The notes under the pieces: model-generated
What the model was told of the DNA's origin: nothing
The model's database searches: none
The model's input: the letters and a program-made list of their open reading frames with translations, nothing else
Shown here: in pieces, positions 36,626 through 47,503 of the stretch
How the letters are laid out: each line of letters starts with the position of its first letter
Position numbering within the stretch: position 1 is the first letter of the stretch
Program-made: the position numbers and the translations under genes
From: Daphnia carinata
Lineage: Eukaryota; Arthropoda; Branchiopoda; Diplostraca; Daphniidae
Direction: 5' to 3'
DNA: 64,000 nt
Assembly (NCBI RefSeq): GCF_022539665.2
Contig: NC_081336.1
Coordinates: forward strand, 9,958,778 to 10,022,777

Positions 36626-39600
36626 TCAAACAGGAACTGCTTCGTCGAGTAGTTTTAGGATTTCGTCCTTGTTCGTAACCCCCTCATTAGCGAGTAAAAA
36701 GGTTCGAGCATTGTATTCACCTTTGACCTTTGCATTCACATCAATTCCTTGTTGGATTAAGAGTTGTATGGCGCCAATTAAATTTGGGTTTGAATTACAT
36801 GCACAAAAAGCGTGGAGCGCATTTTGTTCATAATTGTCCTTTGCATTCACATCAATTCCCGATTGGATTAAGAGTTGAATGGCGTCAATTAAATTTGGGA
36901 TTGAATTCCTTTCACGCAAATAGAGGAGCGCATTCTCTCCACGATAGTCCTTTGCATTCACATCAATTCCCAGTTGGATTAAGAGTTGAATGGCGTCAAT
37001 TAAATTTCGGCTAGAATTTGATTGACACAAAAAATGGAGCGCAGTCCTATCTGGTATGTCTCTTGCATTCACATCAATTCCCGATTGAATTAAAAGTTGA
37101 ATGGCGTCAATTAACTTTGGGCTTGAATTTGATCCACACAAATAATGGAGCGCATTCAGTCCAGACCTCTCCTTACGATTCACATCAATTCCATGTTTGA
37201 TTAAGAGATGAATGGCGTCTACTAAATTTGGGCTTGAATTCCGTGCACACAAAAGGTGGAGCGCATTCTGTCCATGATTGTCCTGTGCGTTCACATCAAT
37301 TCCCGATTGGATTAAGGGTTGAATGGTGTCAATTAAATCTGGGCCTGATTCTAATTGACACAAATAATGGAGCCCATTCTTTCCATCTTTGTCCTTTGCA
37401 TTGACATCAATTCCCAATTGGATTACGAGTTGAATGTCGTCAATTAAATCTGGGTATGATTTTAATTGACATAAATAATGGAGCACACTCTCTCCATTTT
37501 TGTCCTTTGCATTGACATCAATTCCCAATTGGATTAAGAGTTGAATGGCGTCATTTAAATTGGGGTTTGAATTCCGTACAAACAAATAATGGAGCGCATT
37601 CCTTCCACCAAAGTCCTTTGCATTCACATTGATTCCTAGGCGAATGAAGTCGTTGATTTTTCCAACTAGATCGGGCGAAGAGTCACGGGCACAATGTTCA
37701 AGAAAGTCTTTTTCTTTTTCATTTTCCTTCAGCTATATTGGAGAAATTTGAAAAGGCGATGTTGATACTTGTTAACTTAAAAAAAACCCCATAATATTAC
37801 TTTATTCTTAATGGATTCCAGTTGTTCGACGACTTCTGCCGAACTCATTCTTTTTTCCGGATCGTGTTCCAACATTTTCTTTAGTAAATCATCCTCATAA
37901 AATTCGCGCAATTCGCCACGAATTTCTAGAATTAAGCAACCAAGTGTTCATAAATAGAAGACAAAAATAGTATGGAATAAAATTGGAATTACTCGTCATA
38001 TTCACCGGTTTTTTTCTAATTATGTTAGCGTCAATTTCATTTTCATATGAACCGAATAGATGTTCTCCCTCCAGGAAAATATAACCGAAGACGAGGCCGA
38101 GGACAAACACATCGTTCTTGTTGCTGCCCAAAATCTCTTCGTTTTGCGCTATTTCTTCGTTGATGAGCCTTTTCAGCACTTCGGGTGCGAACCAATGACT
38201 GGTTCTATTCACTCGAGACCGCGAGTGATTTCCCTTTAAGTTTACGGATTTGGCCAAGTCAAAACCAGACCATTTCATTGTTATCTCTTCATCTTCTCCA
38301 GCCCTCCGCATAATGAGGATGTTGTCCGGTTTGATGTCGCGATGAATTAATTTCATCGAGTGGATGTATGCCAGGCCTGTAGCTAATTGATGGAAGATTT
38401 CAATTTGACGTGGCATACGTCCGCTGTATTTTTCGGTCAGATCCACATACATGAAAAGTTGATTTAAGGAAGCGACACATAATTCCAACGCGTAGTACCT
38501 TTAACACGAAAACAAAAAACAAATCAATTTTGAAATCATATTGCTATTTTAAACCGGAAAAAATGTCTTACTTAAAGTCTATGTCCTTTTCACAATAAAG
38601 AAGTTGGACGATATTTGGATGATCTAACTTCAGCAAAGCTTCTTCTTCTATTTTCTTGACATGACGTATTTCAACTCTTTTTACTGCCACTTCACGACGT
38701 TCGTAATTCCCTTTAAATACCGTACCAAAGCGACCTTCCCCTATTATAGCATCGCGCTCGATCCAAATTTTCAATCCCTTCTTCTCTTTATTACACAAAT
38801 AATCGGATACATTCATTCCATATTTGTCCTTTGCCTGCGCATCAACTCCTGATGCTACCAAAATCTTAACTGCTTCGGCTAAATTTGGGCTTGAATTGTC
38901 TCGACATAAATAATGGAGCGCATTTGTTCCATCGTTGGTTGTTGCCTTTGCGTCGATTCCGGATTGATTCAAAATTTGAATTGCGTCGATTAATTTTTGG
39001 CTTGAATGGTATTGACATAAATAATGCATGGCATTCATTCCATTGTTGTCCCTTGCATTCACGTCCATTCCGCTTTTAGTTAAAAGTTGAATTGCGTCGG
39101 GTAATTTTGGGTTTGAATAGTTCCGACACAAAAGGTGGAGCGCATTCCTTCCGTCTTTGTCCTTTGCGTTAAGGTTAATTCCCAACTGAATCAAGTCTTG
39201 GATTTTTTCCGTTAGATCCAATCGCGAATCACGCTCACACAATTCAAGTAATTCTTTTTCTTTTCCAGTGAGCTAAATTGAAATAATTGGCATGTGCATA
39301 TGAATGATCGACTTGCTTTAAATTCATTATACCTTATCCTTGATCGAGTGCAATTGTATGAGAACTTCTTTCAATGTTATTCTTTCATTGGGATCGTTTC
39401 TCAACATTTTTTCGAACAGGTCATTCTCGTAACAGTCGCGTAATTTGCCATCCATTTCTAGGTAAAGCAATCAATTATTTTAATCAGAAAATAATATCGT
39501 TATAGTATATCAGGTATTACTTTGCATGTTGATGGGATTTCCTTTAATTATGTTATCGGCAATTTCATTTTCGGTGGAACCGTAGAGATGTTCACCGTTC

Positions 39601-40411
39601 AAGAGTAGACTACCAAAAACAAGTCCCAGTGCAAAAAAGTCGCTCTTGACGCCATCTTGATAACTGGTTTCATCTACTTTTTCCAAACCCATATTATATA
39701 AAAGCAACTCGGGGTCTAACCTTTCTATCCATGACCCATTTTTTCTGACAGGACTGTTTTGCCTTGCTTCACTGACACTTCTCATCAGTCGAAAATTTGT
39801 CCATTTGAGGGTAACCTCATGTTGGCCAGCCTCCACAATTAGGATATTTTCTGGTATGATGTCTCCATGAACTAAATTTTTTGAATGCATGTGTTCCAGA
39901 CCAGAAGCTAATTGCAGCAAGCCATCAATATGATGTGGCATACATCCCTTGTATTTTCTGGCATCATCCGACTTCAAAAACAGCTGATCTAAAGTGGCCA
40001 AACAAGGTTTCAATTTATAGTACCTGGAACACGATAACCAAAGAAAATAAAATCATTGTTGATATTGTAATATTATTTAACATAATAAGAAATATCCTAC
40101 GAATAGTCATCGTCATATCCGCAGGGAAAAAGTTGGACGATATTTGGATGATCTAACTTTAGCAAAACTGCTTCTTCTTTATTTTTGAAGATACGATTCA
40201 TTCGAATTGTTTTCGCTTCAACATCACGAACTCTTAACTTTCCTCCAAAATCTAGACTAAACCAAAACTGCATATTTTCGATACTAACCGAATACAAAAA
40301 ATAACAATTTGGCGAAGTTGCCAATTTGCTATATAATGAACACAACAGCGCATCCAAACTGGGGGGAGGGGGATCAAAAATCCATGATGGCCTCTGCTTA
40401 GTCAGAGTCAT
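36626..40411 (-). CDS. Ankyrin-kinase copy D: pseudokinase-Ank-kinase-Ank, intact
   Basis: Exons 40411-40101, 40023-39521, 39457-39333, 39272-38572, 38498-37993, 37925-37801 and 37732-36626 total 3378 nt, exactly 1126 codons with stop, with matching phases (2,1,0,2,1,0). Domains: an N-lobe without a clear glycine loop (VEAK lysine kept); pseudokinase C-lobe with HGDIIPEN and NFR for DFG; three ankyrin repeats plus a partial; kinase 2 with GEGRFGTVF, AVKRV, HRDIKPDN and GFD for DFG, then APEVL; a C-lobe end exon; eight 37-residue ankyrin repeats and a cap (NKDEILKLLDEAVPV). The family looks IRE1/RNase L-like, but no KEN nuclease is present. Both kinase domains lack a normal DFG, so it may act as a scaffold. 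The ATG at 40411 lies in a transposon end; the ATG at 40273 is an alternative. Confidence 0.8.
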
Positions 40412-41134
40412 AGAAACCTGGTTGCTCTACGCTGTGTGTAGATGCTACAAGGGTTTGTGGTGACTTGTGGTCCCGATTTCACCGATTTTGTGGGCGGAGC
40501 TGGCAGCGACAAAGAACCATCTGTTGACTAGAATTAGAGATATCCTAACATCTTAAGGGAAAACCATAAGAAAACGACATACAAATCACCAGTTGAAAGG
40601 CCTAGTGGATAGCACCTCCGATTGCAGTGCGGGAGACCCAAGTTCAAATCTAGCCGTTGCATTTTCTTTTTTCCATTTCCTAACGTATGCTGGCCACGCG
40701 CTGCGCTAGGTTCCACTTTCTACTGTTTTTCCACTCATTGCAATTCTGTATTAAAATTTTATATTACGTAATTTTATATTAGTATTATATCTATTAAGCC
40801 TCTAACAATTAACTTATTTGCGCAAGAAGTATTGCGCGCTGACAGGCCGTTATTACAGTAGGCCATGCTTGAATGACACGCTTGACTTAGCCATCCGACT
40901 ACTCTAAGTACAAACCGCTGGAGTAAAGTACTAAGTACTTCCCCCTCGTTTGGCGGGTCTGCTATGATTGGCTGTCAAAATTTTGGCAGGACATAGCTCA
41001 TTGGTTGGGTACCTTGTAGTACTCCACCAAAACCGCTAGGTTCGCTATTTAACTGCCAGAAAAGGACCACAAGTCACCACAAACCCTTGTAGCATTTACA
41101 CACAGCGTAGAGCAACCAGGTTTCTATGACTCTG
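40403..41134. mobile_element. hAT-like non-autonomous element, 732 bp
   Basis: Terminal inverted repeats of 71 bp (40403-40473 and 41064-41134) differ at one position. The ends read CAGAGTCATAG...CTATGACTCTG. A 7-bp direct repeat GCTTAGT flanks both sides (40396-40402, 41135-41141). CAG/CTG termini with a 7-8 bp target duplication fit the hAT superfamily. There is no transposase frame. It carries a tRNA-like sequence internally and abuts the 5' exon of copy D. Confidence 0.8.
40594..40662 (+). repeat. tRNA-derived sequence inside the hAT-like element
   Basis: Box A-like AGGCCTAGTGG and box B-like AAGTTCAAATCTA at tRNA-like spacing, followed by TTGCATTTTC and a T-rich stretch. The acceptor stem does not close. 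It is either a SINE insertion within the element or a captured tRNA-like region. Confidence 0.45.
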
Positions 41135-41141
41135 GCTTAGT

Positions 41142-41650
41142 GTTTAGTATGCCTTTCTTTCTATCCCTTTTTTTATTTTTCTCATCGCCGTTGCGAAGGA
41201 AAATGAAAATCGTAAGAGTTACATTAGCTAATGAGTCGAAACATTTCCGTTTTTGTACATATATCATTATACTTATATTATTATACTAATTACGACTTAG
41301 ATAAACCACAATGTCTTTTCATGAAATGCTACAAAGGCAGTAGACGACCTCAAATCTCGACAATCGATCATGTTTTTATGTTCAACCTGGTTCAACTGAC
41401 AATTGACAAGTGACAATTGGTAGTCTTCTATTCGATTCCAGGTATTATTGTGAACGGCAACGTTGCACACAAACTTTCAATTTCCAATGCTAGGCATTTT
41501 TGTGTAAACTATTTTCCTTCCTACGTATAATCAAGTTTGCTTTGCTTTTTGAGTTGAAACTATTTTTAAGGTAATTCTTTCCTTCTCTTATTATTAAAAT
41601 TATTATTATATATATATATATATATATATATTACTATTATTATTATTAAA
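41142..41650. other. No gene; TA microsatellite
   Basis: AT-rich, with a perfect (TA)n run at about 41607-41631. No recognisable exon. Confidence 0.5.
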
Positions 41651-42086
41651 AAATCATCAGCTTCAAAACCTGAATTCTTAATCACTCGAAATTCTTAAAT
41701 TCAAATTCAATTCCCAATAGGAAATTCAGTCCAACATTCCATAATTCCATCGCCATCTTTTCCCGATTAATTGTTTTATTTGGTTCATAGCGTGTGGTGG
41801 CAATGCTGTCGAGAAACTGGGGTTGGGGTAAAAAAAGCGCCAAATTGCGCTGACCAACTGATCAGTTTCATCAATGCCATTTTAACTGACATCCACAAAG
41901 CATTTGCTACGTGACGCTCTCTATTCGTCTCACTCTCTGTTTCTGTATTGTAAGGGTTTCAGTGTTGAAGACAAAAGTTATGAGGCACAATTTCGGCTGA
42001 CAAACAATCTAGTGTTGAAATCAGATGATGTATCAAGTGTAAAGAAGAACGGCGATGGCAAGTCGGTCAGCTGATTGTGAATTATT
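41651..42086. repeat. Retroelement-like sequence (possible LTR 3' part)
   Basis: Matches 10630-11064 closely (AATCA-TCGAAATTCTTAAATTC, CCGATTAATTGTTTTATTTGG) and ends at the PBS-like motif at 42087. Confidence 0.45.
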
Positions 42087-42730
42087 TGGCGCCCTCGACG
42101 GGAATGCAGCAACCACGACCCAATCGCCCTGTGAAAACCAGATAGTTCATCGATAGCTGTGCTGCGGTTGAATGCAATTCGTAATGGAGGAAGTTCGCTG
42201 CTCCATTTCCAGGTTAGTTATTTGATATTTGTTGTTCTTTCGTTTTGCATGTATCATCACACAATGAGATCTCAGAAGGGCCTAAAATCACTATCCCCCC
42301 TCCTCTCCCAGTTATTTGGCTGGGATTTTTTTTTCAAATTGCATCCGTTTATTTTTTTTTCTTTTATTGATTTGCGAGAGCTCCTTGAAAACGGTGCAGT
42401 GTAAGAATGCACTGATTCCGTCTTTTTTCGCCCTTGGTCGGCCTTGCCTTCCTGTCCTTTTTTTCTGGCCACATTTCGCCATTTTGGCGCCATTTCTGCT
42501 TCGATGGCGCCATAGAGTGAGGGGTATGGTTGACATTGTATTGCTCAAACTGACTAACAATGCAAGTGGCCTGTATTTTTGTTACAAGTGGCGAAACATA
42601 ATCTGTTTTCTCAATCAGCTTGCTTGGCAGAATCGCTTGTAAATCTTTCGCTTTCTTGACGACATCATTTGGTTGATTTTTCGCTTTTTGTTTCCCCAAA
42701 TTTTTGAAGCTAGGAATAGTTGCAATATTT
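42087..42730. repeat. PBS-like motif and post-PBS repeat block, copy 3
   Basis: TGGCGCCCTCGACGGGA at 42087-42103 is followed by the shared block. The minus-strand frame is longest here (138 codons, 42780-42364; ends LHRFQGALANQ). It has no recognised domain. Confidence 0.5.
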
Positions 42731-43330
42731 CTCGGTAGATGTCTGCTCATTAAAAAAATCATGAAATCAACTGTATACAAACAGATGATTTGGCTGAAAT
42801 CAAATGGTCAGACATTGCCAGTGATAAAATAGAAGGGTTTTTAAAAATTATTTAATTACTAGTATTATTCAATTGCTGTGCTGCTCATGTGACGACACAC
42901 TTTGTCAATTTGCTAAATCTGTATCGGTAAACAACCTTTTTCCTTTCATTTCACCAGTGGAATTGTTAAACGCTCACCGTTAGCTCTATCAAGAAAAACG
43001 GTTTCTTTTTTGTCCCTTAAGATGGCGAAGAAAAATGGGGGTTTTTATTCATTATTCGAAATATTTTTTTTATTCATGAGAAAAGCGGCTTATTGAACCG
43101 GTATATTGAATACCGGTATACCAATACCATTACTCAACGGCCATTCAGACATTTTGTATTTTTGAGAGTGAAGTTAGTCAGCCTGTGCAATACAGCCAAG
43201 AAAGCGGGAAATTTGAATTTTACTGAGGTAAAAGATGAAGGAATTCAGGGTATGCGACAGGTGCCTCATTTTAATTCTCCGTCGTCAGAGCGCATTGCAT
43301 CGGCTAGAAACGAGTTATGATTCAAACAAA
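42731..43330. repeat. Ankyrin-kinase 3'-flank repeat, copy 5 (gene lost)
   Basis: The flank repeat reaches its usual end (GCTAGAAACGAGTTATGATTCAAAC, where the stop codon normally follows). Beyond 43330 there is no ankyrin or kinase sequence, so the associated gene copy has been deleted. Confidence 0.65.
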
Positions 43331-46050
43331 AAGTGGTTGACTTGAGTTTGAGTTTAACAATGGTAACTTTAAATTTTTGAAGTTACTCGGGGATGAAGAT
43401 TTGAGGTGTTCTATGCTATTTTTTTATTTTCAAGTTGCCGTTCTTTCGTGTGAAGCTGCATTGTGCTACCTGGTGGTTGCTGCTTGGGATGTTGGCATGG
43501 AGGTAGTTATACATCTTCACTACATCATTTTGCCATTCTTTTTAGGATGATAGCTTATTATGATGCATCCGTTATACGCGACGGCTCTGCAGCAAAAGCA
43601 TGAAATCTCTTGCCCTCACTGAACTTACTTTTAGGAATTTTATTAACCAGTGTTTAGTGCATGTTTCATGCATGTGCACCAGTGTCATTGTTTTCTTTTT
43701 TGCAGGCTTAGCTGAGTTCTGTTTGGCTGTTTGTCCATTTTCGTTGATTCCGTTTCGAACAGTGTGTGCATGGCGCCATATTATTCAGGTAAATATGTTT
43801 GTTTTATTTGCTTTTTTCCCAATCGCCACGCCTTTCTCCATATTCAATGGGAAAAATGGTGCCATAGTCTTGAAAGGGATAAATTACATTGCCACGTAGG
43901 AAGCAACCGGGGTTATTTCTGCCTTAAGGTTGTGCCGTAAACGGGGGCGACAATTTTCCACTGTCTTTCTAATTATCCAGTTAATGTTCTGGTGCTTTCT
44001 TTTACAGGGTGGGATTTCTAGTGCACTCGGATTGCATTCCGCGTTCCGTTGCAGGGTTTGGTGTTCGCGTATCGTTGTTGTAGCCATCCTGGTAATTATT
44101 CTCCCTGGCTTCTTGTTTTGTTGTTCGAATGATTATTTCTATTACCGCCCCAGGCTGAAGGACAATGTTGATTGGTTGTATTCAATGACGTCGATTGCCT
44201 TTTTTCGCTAAATTATATTTTTTCTCAACTAATGATTCCCTGTATTGTTTATGTTCAGAATTTCCTGTGGCAATTTCATATCGGTTTTTCGTTTTCAACC
44301 TCGGTCTGATGCTTCCGTCGCACTGTTTGGTTTCACACCTCAGGTATTATTTTTTTTTCTTTTTGGTGCTGATCTGTTCCAAATGATGGTACATTTTTCG
44401 GGTATGACATTTTTATGATTATCCCTTATTTCACTGATGGAACAGTTAGGCGTCGTTTCTCTTTATTATTCTATAATTTAATGTCTTTACTCAGATCCTT
44501 GTTTTGGTGCATCAGTCCTGCATCATGTTGTAGGATGGCGCTTATTCCGTTGTGTTGGGCTGTTGATGCTTAGCAGCTCTTCCTGGAACCATTCTTTTCT
44601 GGTAATTACGGTTTTCCACTTTTTATTGATATTCTACTGATAGTTACACTGCTTCCCCTGTGGGGTGGCATGTGCCACCATGTAGCAGTCTTTAACCTGT
44701 TTGGGTTTTGACGACATTTGTTACTACCGTGATGAGTTGCTTATTGGTCCGTGTTTATGATTGAATGATTTTAATTAATCAGTAAGCTCTGATGAAGTTT
44801 GTTGTTTGTATCGAAGACTTGTGCAGAGCGTAGAACTAAAATTTCTTTTCTATTGGCAGGATCTTTGTTTCGTGGCTGCAATATCCGTTCAGCGTGCGGC
44901 ACTCTTCAGGTATGTCGTTTCCACTACACTACATTTACTTAATATGCGAAGGATGAAAAATATAAACATCAGAGCATTGGGATATGAATTACAGTGATTA
45001 TTGTTATTTCTGACTTTGTTACAATTGCTGCTTCTGTTTGTTTCTTAAGGCAATTACTAATTGTTCATAAAATTTAGGTTTTTGGTGTAGGCTTCCTGCC
45101 AGATTGTGGTCCAGACCCTTGGCGACATTAACCTTAGGGTACCGACATCGGCCGGCATCCTCTGGATGAATTATCGAAAGCAGCAATTACCTGGTCATGT
45201 TAACTGCGCATTTTTGAATCTGATTCGCTTAATGGCTGTCGATGTCAATACAAAGCTAAAGTGAATTCTCAAATTCTATTCCTAAAGTGAAATTAAGATA
45301 CATTTCATATTGCCATCACCGTGTTTTCCAGGGTAATTTTTGTACATTATTCATAGTGAGTTGGTAATGTTGTCGAGGGCCTGGGGTGCGGGGGAAAGCG
45401 GTAAATTGCGGTCATTAGTTTCATCATTATCAATTTAACTGACATCCATGAGGGATGTGTTACGTTTCGCTTCCTACTCGTTTCAATTTCTGTCTGCATT
45501 TTGTTATCAGCCACATTTGGCTGCAACTATTAAGTGTTTATATCAAATGTGTAAGTACGTTTGTTATCTTCAAAAGTCATCAGCCGCATAATCTGATCTC
45601 AAATTTTAAAATTCAATTCAAATTCCATTCACAATATGAAATTCAATCTAACATTTCATATTTCGATTGCCATTTTTTAAGAATAACTTTTATTTTGTTT
45701 ATAGTATGAGTTGGCAATGCTGTCCAGTAGCTAGGGTGGGGGTAAAAAAAAAGCGCTAAATTGTGCTCACCAACACAATTTTTAACAGACGTCCACAGAG
45801 TTACACGTCGGCTCCACTCACGTTTGTGTGGCGAGTAAGGCGGTTCAGCCCCATTCGGCTGGAACAATGAAGTGTTCAAATCAGATGTTGTATCAAGTGT
45901 AAATTGAGGCAGCGGACCACCTGGATACATTGCTGTTAAACAATCTGTAGACTGGAACTTATTCATGTAGTGCTTCATTTAGTGCATGACCGACTAGAGT
46001 GCAAAATGAAAAACGGTGATGGCAAGACGGTCAGCTGATGGAGAATCATT
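43331..46050. repeat. Retroelement-like noncoding sequence (possible LTR remnant)
   Basis: From about 43600 it shares blocks with 9780-11060 and 25519-26540 (CCCCAGGCTGAAGGACAATGTT, GGTATGACATTTTTATGATTATCC, GCTTAGCAGCTC). It ends at the PBS-like motif at 46051. Short plus-strand frames such as 43600-43899 lack motifs. The first ~270 bases hold nothing recognisable. Confidence 0.4.
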
Positions 46051-46655
46051 TGGCGCCCTCGACGAGAAGACTGCAACCACGACATTAGTCAGGGGAAACA
46101 AGACAGTTTTTCGATGGATGTGCTGCGTTTGAATCCAATTCATAGCGGAAGAACTTCTCTGTTCCATTTTCAGGTTAGTTTTTAGTTATTTTTTTGCTTT
46201 CATTTTGCATGTATCATCGCACAATGACATCTCAGAAGGGCCTAGAATCTCGACCCTTCCCTCTCCCAATTATTTGGCTGTGATTTTTTTTTTTTAATTA
46301 CAACTGTTTATTTTTTTGTTTTTCTTTTATTGATTTACGAGAGATCCTCGAAAATGATGCAGTGTACGGATGCACTGATTGCGTCTGTTATAGCCCATTC
46401 ATGGTCGGCCATGCCTTCCAGTCCTTTTTTTTTCTGGCCACATTTCGCCATTTTGGCGCCATTTCTGCTTCGATGGCGCCATAGAGTGAGGCTTGACATT
46501 GTATTACTCGAATTGACCCTGCGTTTCAGTTAGAAATGGGCTAGACATGATGGCTTGGCAGAATCGTTTGAAGGATTGTTTCTCTTTTTCGCCAACTTCA
46601 CTTGATTGATTTTTCGTTTCCGCAAATTTATGAAGGTGAAAAGTGGCGTTTGCTC
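46051..46655. repeat. PBS-like motif and post-PBS repeat block, copy 4
   Basis: TGGCGCCCTCGACGAGA at 46051-46067 is followed by the same block as at 11082. The minus-strand frame is more degraded here than in other copies. Confidence 0.5.
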
Positions 46656-47503
46656 GGTATACGTCTGCTCGTCTGACAATCATGAAATCAACTTTATGTA
46701 AGCAAATGATTTGAGCATATAATCTGAAGGTTTTCAAAAATCAATAAAATATTGAATTACTAAATGGCTGTGATTTAAAATTTTATAAAATTAAATTTTA
46801 AATTGGCTAAATCCGTATAGTTATACAGCCTTTTTCAATCTTTTGTTGTTGTAAATTTTATTATTTGTTTTTTGAGGTTTGCAAATTTCAACATAGCTGG
46901 CAAAAACAGATTGGATTGTCCGCGAAATTGCCAAGTGTGATGGTCGTACTGTTTTCATGTGTAATTTTTTTTAAATTTTAGTAGTGTAATTGTTAAACGC
47001 TCGCAATTAGCTCTACCAAAAAAAGCGGTTTCTTATTTGGCCTTTAGATGACGAAAAAAATGGGGGTTTTTATTCATCATTCGACATATTGTTTTTTGCT
47101 TTATTATTATTTTTCTGCGTTTACTCAAGTTTTTTACAGTGCTGATTGTTCTCCTGTATCAGTTCCATTACAGTTTTGCTAAACGCTTGAAGTGAAATGA
47201 AATACTTTTCTTTAGAGAAAAGAAGCTTGTCAATCCGATATTGAATCACCAGTTGGTTTTTAGGCTTTTTGTTAAATGATTCGCAACCAACTTGGCTAAA
47301 GGAATAATAAATTGGCAAGACTCTACAGCCATGCAGACATTTTTGTATTTCCGAAAGTGAAATTAGGTATCCTTAGTAAAACAGCCAAGAATGCGGGAAA
47401 TTTGAGTTTTCTAGGGGTAAAAGATGAAAGAATTCAAAATATGCGACAGTTGCCATATTTTAATTTTTCATCGTCAAAGTGCATTGCATCGCCTAGAGAC
47501 GAT
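46656..47503. repeat. Ankyrin-kinase 3'-flank repeat, copy 6
   Basis: Same family as 5145-6104, leading up to the stop codon of copy E. No gene seen. Confidence 0.75.

Noticed and set aside
36730-37200. Plus-strand open frames of 94 and 60 codons
   Set aside because: Antisense shadows of the ankyrin array of copy D, with the same explanation as in copy B.
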